A stretch of 9,919 nt of DNA from Comamonadaceae bacterium. Lineage in GTDB: Bacteria; Pseudomonadota; Gammaproteobacteria; Burkholderiales; Burkholderiaceae_C. The stretch spans positions 1-9,919 of the forward strand of contig CANHGF010000062.1 in assembly GCA_947460065.1 (NCBI GenBank). The letters are read 5' to 3'. The translations under genes and the position numbers were made by a program. The notes under the pieces are model-generated. The model was given only the letters and a program-made list of their open reading frames with translations, did not search any database and had not been told where the DNA came from. Positions 1-7,312 of the stretch are shown here, piece by piece. Within the stretch, counting starts at the first letter, position 1. Each line of letters begins with the position of its first letter.

Positions 1-194
1 GCTTCGACAGACCCACCCAGGCCACTGCGTGGGCGTGCAGTCAGTAGTCTCAGGCATAAGCAGGTCGTGTCATGTCAAAAGCAGAGATTGCCACAAACAA
101 AGAACCTGCTCTCGATAAAAAACCAGACCTTAGACTGTGTTACAGAATTATGTCAGTGCCGGCCCGCTGCGGGGCGTTTTGATTTCAGGCCATC
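1..194. other. left-edge region with no supported gene
   Basis: No coding region can be supported here. The stretch is somewhat richer in A and T than the rest, with an A run at 117-122 and an AT-containing segment around 130-152. On the minus strand an ATG at 57-55 opens a frame that runs off the left edge after 19 codons. It has no clear ribosome binding site and I do not recognise the peptide, so it could be the 5' end of a further leftward gene or chance. On the plus strand the frame beginning at base 1 stays open to about 234 but has no family resemblance. Confidence 0.5.
155..181 (+). terminator. possible weak intrinsic terminator reading rightward
   Basis: A short GC hairpin, CCCG-CTG-CGGG within 163-173, can be extended by G/C pairs with a bulge and is followed by GCG and TTTT at 177-180. 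The layout suits a rightward terminator for a gene entering from the left, but the stem is short and the T run has only four bases. It lies just past the 3' end of the leftward gene at 195-746. It has no T run in that direction, so it does not clearly terminate that gene. Confidence 0.25.
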
Positions 195-746
195 TCAGCG
201 CATCTGCTTGCAGTGCAAGGCTGGGCTGCGCACATAAGCAAACTGCTGCGGCAAATCGCTTACCTTCATCTCACCGGGCACCCACAGCCCTTGCTCGACG
301 GCGTCTGCAGCCAGCACCATGTCTTGCGTGTGGACCAGGCCAAAGCCCAGTTCGGTCTGCAGGTATAGGCGGCCCAACTCGTCAAGCCAGCAGGACTGCA
401 CCGAAGCGCTCAGACCGGTATGGGCGAGCACCGAAAAATCGTTATGCACCCGCCAGATCAAGGGGGTCGCTTCCAGTTCGACATAAACCCGCTGCGGTCC
501 ATTTTGAAAAAACCAGCAGCCGGCCTCATCAGCTTCGTAATTTCGAGCAATGAAGTCGATCAGCTTCTCATGCTTAAGGTGCGAGCCCTTGCTTGTCGCG
601 GTGCTGCCGCTGCCTGCAAAGGGCCCAGCGGCTTGCGTGCGGTCGTCGCGCATGAACCACTGCCCGCGTGCGTCCAGGCCCAGCCAGCCGTAGCAGGCGG
701 GGACCTTGGGCCATTTAGCCAAGGCGGCTTTGACGATGTCATCCAT
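195..746 (-). CDS. conserved Burkholderiales protein of unknown function (DUF2946/DUF2944-like)
   Basis: This is a 183-residue soluble protein with no signal peptide or membrane segment. I recognise the N-terminal pattern (MDDIVKAALAKWP, then CYGWLGLDARGQW and a MRDD motif at about 32-35) and the central FFQNGPQRVYVELEA stretch (79-93) as typical of a small, mostly betaproteobacterial family of unknown function. The DUF number is from memory and may be wrong. Conserved features include many aromatic residues (Trp12, Trp21, Trp30, Trp78, Trp99, Trp120) and repeated short acidic/aromatic beta-like segments such as GRLYLQTELGFGLVH. The ATG at 746 is 45 bases after the stop of the YheT-type hydrolase gene. 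It lacks a strong Shine-Dalgarno, which suggests it is co-transcribed with that gene. I can assign no reaction or partner. Confidence 0.8.
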   Translation of the reverse strand: MDDIVKAALAKWPKVPACYGWLGLDARGQWFMRDDRTQAAGPFAGSGSTATSKGSHLKHEKLIDFIARNYEADEAGCWFFQNGPQRVYVELEATPLIWRVHNDFSVLAHTGLSASVQSCWLDELGRLYLQTELGFGLVHTQDMVLAADAVEQGLWVPGEMKVSDLPQQFAYVRSPALHCKQMR

Positions 747-791
747 GCGGTGCAGTCTCGAGTTGCCTGTGATTGTGACGCGGTGCCGCCC

Positions 792-1790
792 TCAAAGGGA
801 GAGTGCCAGGAAATCGGCCACGGCCTGCGGCATGGCCAGCACATGGGTGCCTGCCCAGCGGCCATCGACTGCTGGAAAGCCAACATGGCCGCCCTGCAAG
901 GGCTGCCACAAGGTGACGCTTGCGCTGACTTGCTCGGACCGGGGCAGGCTTGGCGCCGGCACAAAGGGGTCATTGAGGGCATTGAGCGCGAGGGCCGGCA
1001 CCGCGATGTTCCTGAGTACCGGCAAGGCCGAGGCCCTGCGCCAGTAGTCGGGCGTATCGACAAAGCCATGCAGGGGCGCGGTAAACAGATTGTCGAAGGC
1101 GTACAAATCTCGCACCCGCAGCAGGGCCTGGCGATCGAACAGGCCCGGATGCTGATCCCACTTGGCCAGCGCCTTGGGGATCATGGTCTTGAGAAACATC
1201 GGCGTGTAAAGATAGCGGTTGAGCCCCCGGCCGATGGCCAGACCACCGGCCATCAGATCCAGGGGCGAACATACCGCAGCCACCGCCCGCACCCAGGCGG
1301 CGGCCTGCTGGCCATGCTCACCCGCCCAACGCAGCAGGGCATTGCCCCCGAGCGAGACGCCCACCGCCAGCAGCGGGCCGGGGTGCGCGGCCTTGAAGCG
1401 CTCCAGGAACCACCCAATCTCCACATGATCGCCCGAGTGATAGGCCCTTGGGGCCAGGTTCAGCTCGCCCGAGCAGCCCCGAAAATGCGCCACCGCATAG
1501 CGCCAGCCGCGTGCGCGCGCCACGCAGGCCATGGCCTGGGCATACTGGCTTTGCGAAGAGCCTTCCAGTCCGTGAAACAGCACCAGCAATGGCCGCTGTG
1601 CCTGGTCGATAGAGGGCGCATCGGCCGCAGCATCCGCGAGCCAATCGATATCGACAAAGTCGCCATCGGGCGTGCTCCAGCGCTCACGCCTAAAACGCGG
1701 CGCTGAGAGATCAACACGCCTGGCGCGCAGCGCCGCCCACACGGTTTGCAGATGACCACCGGGCAGCCACCAGGGAGCGCGGTAGACCAT
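792..1790 (-). CDS. yheT: YheT-family alpha/beta-fold hydrolase
   Basis: This 332-residue protein has the full signature of the YheT group of alpha/beta hydrolases, cytoplasmic enzymes presumed to be esterases or thioesterases. The N-terminus carries the family motif WWLPGGHLQT (7-16). The oxyanion-side loop is HGLEGSS (73-79), and HFRGCSGE (102-109) is also diagnostic. The nucleophile elbow is GVSLGG with Ser146, the acid is Asp274 in NALNDPFVP, and the base is His302 in GGHVGF, so the catalytic triad is complete. There is no signal peptide. The ATG at 1790 is right because the family motif begins only a few residues later. It lies 5 bases after the stop of the NTF2-like gene with no strong ribosome site, so translational coupling is likely. 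The physiological substrate of YheT proteins is not known to me. Confidence 0.92.
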   Translation of the reverse strand: MVYRAPWWLPGGHLQTVWAALRARRVDLSAPRFRRERWSTPDGDFVDIDWLADAAADAPSIDQAQRPLLVLFHGLEGSSQSQYAQAMACVARARGWRYAVAHFRGCSGELNLAPRAYHSGDHVEIGWFLERFKAAHPGPLLAVGVSLGGNALLRWAGEHGQQAAAWVRAVAAVCSPLDLMAGGLAIGRGLNRYLYTPMFLKTMIPKALAKWDQHPGLFDRQALLRVRDLYAFDNLFTAPLHGFVDTPDYWRRASALPVLRNIAVPALALNALNDPFVPAPSLPRSEQVSASVTLWQPLQGGHVGFPAVDGRWAGTHVLAMPQAVADFLALSL

Positions 1791-1795
1791 AGGCT

Positions 1796-2242
1796 TCAGT
1801 GCAGCACGGTCGAGGGCGCAGCCATGGTCTGCCCATCAGCCGCGCTACCGGGACTGGCATGGTGTACCACCATGCGCCAGCCTTGCGGCGTGTGGTGGTA
1901 CACATTGGTGGCCACGACAAAGGCCTGGGCCGGGCCCTCGGGCGTGAGAATGTCCAGGCGCTCGACCAGGCTGTGCATGCAGGCCCCCAGGGTCTGCAGC
2001 CGATGTATGCGCTCAGGCCTGGCCTGTATCGTGCCGTTGGCGAACATGGCTTCGAAGCTGGCCCGGATCAAGCTAGCCCCGACCAGCCGGGGACCGCCGG
2101 GATGCACACAAACGATCTCGTCTTCGTCGGCCCAGCAGGCCATGAGCTTATCGATGTCCCCGGTTTGCAGTGCTTCGTAGAAGGCCGCCTCAATCTCATC
2201 GGCGCTGCTGGTGTCTGGCGGAGGAAGCTTGTGCTTGGGCAT
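1796..2242 (-). CDS. NTF2-like / SnoaL-type small protein
   Basis: With the ATG at 2242 this is a 148-residue protein of the nuclear transport factor 2-like superfamily (cone-shaped alpha+beta barrel). The fold-typical order is visible: an N-terminal helix (SADEIEAAFYEALQTGDIDKL, about 13-33), a strand segment DEDEIVCVHPGG (39-50), a helix with IRASFEAMFANG (59-70), then strands ending in QAFVVATNVYHHTPQGW and MVVHHASPG (124-132). Members can be enzymes or ligand-binding domains, and no specific activity can be read here. The frame stays open upstream to a GTG at 2320, but the added 26 residues look unconserved and I prefer 2242. Its ribosome site is weak (an AT-rich stretch precedes the ATG). 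It is probably the first gene of a leftward operon with the YheT-type hydrolase and the unknown-function gene. Confidence 0.82.
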   Translation of the reverse strand: MPKHKLPPPDTSSADEIEAAFYEALQTGDIDKLMACWADEDEIVCVHPGGPRLVGASLIRASFEAMFANGTIQARPERIHRLQTLGACMHSLVERLDILTPEGPAQAFVVATNVYHHTPQGWRMVVHHASPGSAADGQTMAAPSTVLH

Positions 2243-2385
2243 GGCTGGATAAAAATGAGCGGCGTGGGCTTGCAAGCTGTCGGAATGGTCTGGCAAGGGT
2301 AGCCCCGCTTGCTCCCTCACTGTGTGCCGGCGGATATGTTAGTGTCGCTGACTTGCAGGCCTGAGCCTTGCCTGGAGCTTTTTTC
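2243..2385. promoter_or_regulatory. divergent intergenic region between the NTF2-like gene and lemA
   Basis: This 143-base gap separates two gene sets that run apart, so it should hold both promoters. No clear sigma-70 pair stands out. For the rightward direction, a TTGCTC around 2309 and a TATGTT around 2336 are poor candidates with long spacing. A perfect 10-base palindrome GCTTGCAAGC sits at 2268-2277 and could be an operator half-pair or chance. An inverted pair CAGGC/GCCTG (about 2356-2374) lies just before the lemA ribosome site. Confidence 0.45.
2374..2377 (+). promoter_or_regulatory. lemA ribosome binding site deciding the start
   Basis: GGAG lies 8 bases before the ATG at 2386. This supports that ATG over the in-frame TTG at 2368, which would put the Shine-Dalgarno inside the coding region and add six residues before the lipoprotein signal. 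Confidence 0.7.
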
Positions 2386-2979
2386 ATGCGCCTTGTCCAT
2401 CTTATTCTTGCCGCCGCACTGACCCTGCTGCTCAGCGGCTGTGGTTACAACGATTTTCAAAAGCTCGACGAGCAGACCAAGTCGGCCTGGTCCGAGGTGC
2501 TCAACCAGTACCAGCGGCGGGCCGATCTGGTGCCCAATCTGGTGGCCACGGTCAAGGGTGAGGCGAACTTCGAGCAGGAAACGCTGCTGCGCGTGGTGGA
2601 GGCGCGCGCCAAAGCCACTTCTATACAGGTCACGCCCGAGACGCTCAAGGACCCACAGGCACTGCAACAGTTCCAGCAGGCGCAGGCCGGTCTGGGCTCA
2701 GCCTTGTCGCGGCTGTTGGCCGTCAGTGAAAACTATCCCAACCTCAAGTCCAACCAGGGTTTTCAGGACCTGCGGGTGCAACTCGAGGGCACGGAAAACC
2801 GAATTGCTGTGGCGCGCAACCGCTATATCCAGGCGGTGCAGCAGTACAACGTGTTGGCGCGCAGCTTCCCGAGTAACTTGACGGCCATGGCCCTGAATTA
2901 CGCTGTCAAGCCCAACCTGAGTGTGGCCAACGAAGCGCAGATCAGCCAGCCGCCGGCGGTCGACTTCCAGAAGAAATGA
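2386..2979 (+). CDS. lemA: LemA family lipoprotein
   Basis: This is a 197-residue LemA-family protein, the usual size. Residues 1-18 form a lipoprotein signal with a lipobox LSGC and Cys19 as the lipidation site. Residue 20 is Gly, not the Asp that marks inner-membrane retention in enterobacteria, so an envelope location on the periplasmic side is expected. The LemA helical-bundle motifs follow: QYQRRADLVPNLV (41-53), ENYPNLKS (115-122) and LEGTENRIAVARNRY (133-147), then FPSNL near 161-165. It is the first gene of a rightward cassette with two TPM-domain proteins; the next start is 28 bases after its stop. LemA proteins are widespread and often sit beside TPM-domain genes, but their biochemical role is unresolved. 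The identification is firm, the function is not. Confidence 0.95.
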   Translation: MRLVHLILAAALTLLLSGCGYNDFQKLDEQTKSAWSEVLNQYQRRADLVPNLVATVKGEANFEQETLLRVVEARAKATSIQVTPETLKDPQALQQFQQAQAGLGSALSRLLAVSENYPNLKSNQGFQDLRVQLEGTENRIAVARNRYIQAVQQYNVLARSFPSNLTAMALNYAVKPNLSVANEAQISQPPAVDFQKK

Positions 2980-3007
2980 GCACCTGGCTGTGAGGGCCTG
3001 CTACAGA

Positions 3008-3916
3008 ATGGATCTGGTCCGGGCACTGTTCCGGGTACTGTTCCGAGCACTGGGCCTGCAATGGCTGTTGGGCGCGCTGCTGCTGTGCAGCCCTTTGGCC
3101 TCCTTGGCGCAAAGTCCGCAGCCTATCCCGGCCCTGAGCGCCCGGGTGATGGACCTCACCGGTACTTTGGGGGCGGACCAGACGCATACTCTGGAGGCTC
3201 GTTTGCAGGCCTTCGAACAAGCCAAGGGCACGCAGATCGTGGTGCTGATGGTGCCGACCACCGCGCCCGAAGACATCACCGACTACACCCAAAGGGTGGG
3301 AGATCTGTGGAAGATCGGACGCAAGGAGGTCGGCGACGGCTTGCTGCTGATCATCGCCAAGAACGACCGCACGCTGCGCGTTGCGACTGCCAAGACTCTG
3401 GAGGGCGCCATTCCTGACCTGGCAGCCCGCCAGGTGATTGATCGCAGCATCACGCCGCGCTTTCGCGAGGGCGACTACTTTGGCGGCATCGACGCCGGCC
3501 TGACCGCACTGATGGCTCTAGTCACTGGCGAGAAGCTTCCTGAGCCCCAGCGCAGCGAACCGGGCACCGACTGGACGGGTGCGCTGGTGGTTTTTTTCTT
3601 CGCGGTGCCTATCCTTGCCCGAATAGCTTCAGCCCTACTGGGCCGCAAGGGCGGATCACTGCTGACCGGCATCGGTATGGGTCTGCTGGCCTGGCTGATC
3701 AGTGCCAGCGTGCTGCTGGCCGTCGCGGTGGGTCTGATCGCTGCGGTTTATGGACTGGCCAGTACCGTGCTGAACTGGCAGCGCCATTCGGGCAGTGGAC
3801 GCGGCAACGGTGGCCCGGGAGGCTGGGGCGGCGGCTGGTCTTCCGGCTCTAACGGTGGCTTTCGGAGCGGTGGCGGCGGTGACTTCGGCGGCGGCGGTGC
3901 CTCCGGCCGGTGGTGA
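3008..3916 (+). CDS. secreted/membrane TPM-domain protein with glycine-rich tail (YgcG-like)
   Basis: With the ATG at 3008 the product has 302 residues. A signal peptide covers about 1-34 (hydrophobic LQWLLGALLLCSPL, likely cleavage after SLA before QSP). The TPM domain covers about 42-172, with characteristic IVVLMVPTT (77-85), GDGLLLIIAKNDRTLRV (109-125), LEGAIPDLAARQVID (131-145) and RFREGDYFGGIDAGL (151-165). Hydrophobic segments at about 191-211 and 218-256 are probable membrane helices. The C-terminus (from about 259) is a low-complexity Gly/Ser/Trp tail ending GGGGASGRW, a common ending in this family. The TPM domain should lie outside the cytoplasm. Plant TPM proteins act in photosystem II repair with reported phosphatase activity, but the bacterial role is unclear. 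The frame is open to 2921, inside lemA, but the signal peptide fixes the start near 3008; GAGG at 2992-2995 is a weak, distant ribosome site. The first 16 residues contain a tandem repeat. Confidence 0.9.
   Translation: MDLVRALFRVLFRALGLQWLLGALLLCSPLASLAQSPQPIPALSARVMDLTGTLGADQTHTLEARLQAFEQAKGTQIVVLMVPTTAPEDITDYTQRVGDLWKIGRKEVGDGLLLIIAKNDRTLRVATAKTLEGAIPDLAARQVIDRSITPRFREGDYFGGIDAGLTALMALVTGEKLPEPQRSEPGTDWTGALVVFFFAVPILARIASALLGRKGGSLLTGIGMGLLAWLISASVLLAVAVGLIAAVYGLASTVLNWQRHSGSGRGNGGPGGWGGGWSSGSNGGFRSGGGGDFGGGGASGRW
3020..3055 (+). repeat. three tandem copies of a 12-base unit in the signal peptide
   Basis: The copies are CGGGCACTGTTC (3020-3031), CGGGTACTGTTC (3032-3043) and the more diverged CGAGCACTGGGC (3044-3055). 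Copies 1 and 2 differ at one base. The unit is four codons in frame and encodes RALF, RVLF, RALG at the start of the signal peptide. A gain or loss of a unit would keep the reading frame. Confidence 0.85.
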
Positions 3917-3920
3917 AAGG
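3915..3920 (+). promoter_or_regulatory. ribosome binding site supporting the GTG start at 3927
   Basis: GAAAGG overlaps the stop of the upstream TPM gene and lies 6 bases before a GTG at 3927. This spacing is good and favours that GTG over the in-frame ATG at 3942, whose upstream sequence is a weaker match. The overlap with the stop suggests coupled translation. Confidence 0.6.
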
Positions 3921-3926
3921 CAAGCC

Positions 3927-4466
3927 GTGAAGAAATTCGCAATGCCGCTGCGGCAAACAATAAGCTGCATGCTCCGCGCAATCTGGCTTGATGCAGGCGA
4001 TGTCGAGCGCATGCTGGGTCGGGGCTGGGCGGAGCAGCTGCGCCAGCAGATCACGCAAGCTGAGGCCGATAGCAGCGCTGAAATTCGTCTGTGTGTGGAG
4101 GCCGCCCTGCCGCTGCGTGATCTGCTGCACGGTGGTTCGGCCGACTTCAATGCGCTGGTGCGAAGGCGCGCCATTGGGCTTTTTGGCGAGCTGGGCGTCT
4201 GGGATACGGAAGCCAACACCGGCGTGCTGATCTATGTGCTGCTGGGTGAAAAAGCGGTAGAAATCGTGGCCGATCGGGGGCTTGGAGGCATTGCATCGAC
4301 GCAGTGGGAGGCGCTTGCACAGGCTCTGGCCCAGGATCTGCGCGCAGGCTTGAAGGAAAAGGCGCTGGCGACAGCGATGGCGCGCTGTCACCAGTTGATC
4401 AGCACGCTCAATCTGCCTTCCGACAGCGCTGGCAATGAGCTGCCGGACGCGCCGCAGGTACGGTGA
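3927..4466 (+). CDS. second TPM-domain protein, without signal peptide
   Basis: From the GTG at 3927 the product has 179 residues; the in-frame ATG at 3942 would remove five. The frame is open further back to 3795, but that part lies in the glycine-rich tail of the preceding gene and reads as low-complexity alanine-rich peptide. The TPM-type core is visible: SSAEIRLCVEAALPL (49-63), RRRAIGLFGELGVWDTEANTGV (79-100), LIYVLLGEKAVEIVADRGL (101-119) and QWEALAQALAQDLRAG (126-141), then a C-terminal NELPDAP. There is no signal peptide or membrane helix, so it is predicted cytoplasmic, unlike its neighbour. It starts 10 bases after the preceding stop and is the last gene of the lemA cassette. Small TPM proteins of this form commonly accompany LemA plus a membrane TPM protein in betaproteobacteria (from memory); the function is unknown. 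Confidence 0.88.
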   Translation: MKKFAMPLRQTISCMLRAIWLDAGDVERMLGRGWAEQLRQQITQAEADSSAEIRLCVEAALPLRDLLHGGSADFNALVRRRAIGLFGELGVWDTEANTGVLIYVLLGEKAVEIVADRGLGGIASTQWEALAQALAQDLRAGLKEKALATAMARCHQLISTLNLPSDSAGNELPDAPQVR

Positions 4467-4487
4467 TCATCAGGTAGCCACAGGCAC

Positions 4488-4516
4488 AAAAAAACCGGCT
4501 TGGAGCCGGTTTTTTT
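4488..4516. terminator. bidirectional intrinsic terminator
   Basis: A perfect inverted repeat with stem CCGGCT / AGCCGG (4495-4500 and 4504-4509) and loop TGG is flanked by A7 (4488-4494) and T7 (4510-4516). Because both flanks are homopolymers, the element is a rho-independent terminator on either strand. It lies 21 bases past the rightward TPM gene and 20 bases past the leftward atpC stop, so it ends both the lemA cassette and the atp operon. Confidence 0.93.
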
Positions 4517-4536
4517 GCAGAGTTGACCGCAGCCGT

Positions 4537-4953
4537 TCAGCGCTTTTGACGGTATTTGCGCAGGGCCGCGATCTGCGCTGCCATGACCGCCAATTCCGAC
4601 TGCGCCTTGGCCAGGTCGATGTCGCTCTTGGCGTTCTTGACCGCTTCTTCAGCGGCCTTGCGCGCCTCACTGGCCTTGGCCTCGTCGAGGTCCTTGCCGC
4701 GGATCGCGGTGTCGCTGAGCACGGTGACGTGATCGGGCTGAACCTCAAGCACGCCGCCGGCCACAAAGACGAACTCTTCCGAGCCGTCGGCCTTTTCAAT
4801 GCGCACCGCCCCAGGGCGGATGCGCGTGATCAGGGGCGTGTGACGCGGGTAAATGCCCAGCTCGCCGGCTTCGCCGGGCAAGGCCACAAAGCGCGCTTCG
4901 CCGGAGAAGATGGACTCTTCTGCGCTGACCACATCCACGAGGATGGTGCTCAT
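4537..4953 (-). CDS. atpC: F1F0 ATP synthase subunit epsilon
   Basis: This 138-residue subunit is the usual size (E. coli has 139). It sits on the central stalk with gamma, contacts the c-ring and can inhibit ATP hydrolysis through its C-terminal helices. The N-terminal beta-sandwich domain (about 1-86) shows [29 protein letters not shown], split here as the FSGEA and GELGI...PRHTPL motifs (16-42). The C-terminal helical hairpin (about 88-138) is Ala/Lys/Glu-rich and ends RKYRQKR. The ATG at 4953 is 9 bases after the atpD stop and is the last gene of the operon before the bidirectional terminator. Confidence 0.97.
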   Translation of the reverse strand: MSTILVDVVSAEESIFSGEARFVALPGEAGELGIYPRHTPLITRIRPGAVRIEKADGSEEFVFVAGGVLEVQPDHVTVLSDTAIRGKDLDEAKASEARKAAEEAVKNAKSDIDLAKAQSELAVMAAQIAALRKYRQKR

Positions 4954-4958
4954 GAGCG

Positions 4959-4962
4959 TTCC

Positions 4963-4965
<3 letters not shown>
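4959..4965 (-). promoter_or_regulatory. atpC ribosome binding site overlapping the atpD stop codon
   Basis: Read on the minus strand, TAAGGAA contains the TAA stop of atpD and the AAGGA Shine-Dalgarno of atpC, followed by CGCTC and the ATG. Ribosomes finishing beta would sit on the epsilon initiation site, which suggests translational coupling of the two subunits. Confidence 0.75.
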
Positions 4966-6417
<1,452 letters not shown>

Positions 6418-7278
6418 TCAGACGGCGGCAGCACCGGCCACGATCTCCGAAAGCTCTTTCGTGATCGCTGCCTGGCGCGTTTTGTTGTAGATCAGCTTGA
6501 GCTCTGAAATCACATTACCGGCGTTGTCGGTGGCCGATTTCATGGCCACCATACGAGCCGACTGTTCAGAGGCCATGTTCTCAGCCACGGCCTGATAAAC
6601 CAGCGCCTCGACATAGCGAACCAGGAGGTCGTCAATGACCGACTGCGCATCGGGTTCATAGATGTAGTCCCAGCCGGGGTGGCCCTTGTCGGCCTCGAGC
6701 TTGGCCAGCGGGAGCAGCTTCTCCACCACTGGCTCTTGACGCATGGTGTTGATGAACTTGGTGTAGCACAGATACACCGCGTTGACCTTGCCCTGCGAAT
6801 AAGCATCGAGCAGCACCTTGACCGGCCCGATCAGCTTTTCCAGGTGAGGCTTGTCACCCAGCTGGGTGACATGCGAGACCACGGGTGCGCCAATGCGGTT
6901 CAGAAAGCCCAGGCCTTTGGTGCCAATGGCCACCGCCTGCACCGATTGACCGGCAGCCTGCACCTCGCGCAGCTTGCCGGTGAGGGCGCGCAGCACATTG
7001 GTATTGAGGCCACCGCACAAGCCCTTGTCGGTGGAGACGACGATAAAGCCAGCGGCCTTGGCGTCGTTGCTCTGCATGAACGGATGGGTGTATTCGGGGT
7101 TGGCCTGGCCCAGGTTGGCCGCGATGTTGCGGACCTTGTCGCTGTAGGGGCGAGCGGCACGCATCCGTTCCTGCGCTTTGCGCATCTTGGAGGCGGCCAC
7201 CATCTCCATGGCCTTGGTGATCTTCTTGGTGTTTTCCACCGATTTGATCTTGCCGCGGATTTCCTTGCCTGCTGCCAT
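6418..7278 (-). CDS. atpG: F1F0 ATP synthase subunit gamma
   Basis: This 286-residue protein is the rotating central shaft of F1. The N-terminal helix has the conserved [27 protein letters not shown] pattern, seen as [18 protein letters not shown] (7-24) and [10 protein letters not shown] (26-35). The central Rossmann-like part includes [15 protein letters not shown] (78-92). The C-terminal helix carries [17 protein letters not shown] (241-257) and ends with [19 protein letters not shown] (262-280), which inserts into the alpha/beta barrel. There is no chloroplast-type regulatory cysteine insert. The ATG at 7278 is preceded by AGGA at a suitable distance and follows the atpA stop by 34 bases. 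Confidence 0.98.
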   Translation of the reverse strand: MAAGKEIRGKIKSVENTKKITKAMEMVAASKMRKAQERMRAARPYSDKVRNIAANLGQANPEYTHPFMQSNDAKAAGFIVVSTDKGLCGGLNTNVLRALTGKLREVQAAGQSVQAVAIGTKGLGFLNRIGAPVVSHVTQLGDKPHLEKLIGPVKVLLDAYSQGKVNAVYLCYTKFINTMRQEPVVEKLLPLAKLEADKGHPGWDYIYEPDAQSVIDDLLVRYVEALVYQAVAENMASEQSARMVAMKSATDNAGNVISELKLIYNKTRQAAITKELSEIVAGAAAV

Positions 7279-7312
7279 ATGAGTTCCTAAAGGGTTCTAA
7301 GGCTCGAAGACT

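Noticed and set aside
117..137. T run read on the minus strand (A run at 117-122) as terminator for the leftward operon
   Set aside because: The preceding minus-strand sequence forms only a three-pair stem, too weak to call.
1..234. Stop-free plus-strand frame 1 at the left edge, a possible C-terminal gene fragment
   Set aside because: It has no family resemblance, and its right part lies opposite the leftward unknown-function gene.
420..1706. 428-codon open frame on the plus strand opposite the YheT and unknown-function genes
   Set aside because: The minus strand carries a hydrolase with an intact catalytic triad; the plus-strand peptide is Arg/Gln/Pro/Gly-rich with no motif.
2243..2320. 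GTG start at 2320 extending the NTF2-like protein by 26 residues
   Set aside because: The added residues look unstructured and unlike the family as I recall it. Not excluded, since the ribosome site at 2242 is weak.
2368..2385. TTG start extending LemA by six residues
   Set aside because: The ribosome site at 2374-2377 and the lipoprotein signal both fit the ATG at 2386.
2921..3007. Upstream extension of the membrane TPM gene into lemA
   Set aside because: It would put an Arg/Ser-rich stretch before a clear signal peptide and overlap lemA by about 59 bases; this is a shadow of lemA coding.
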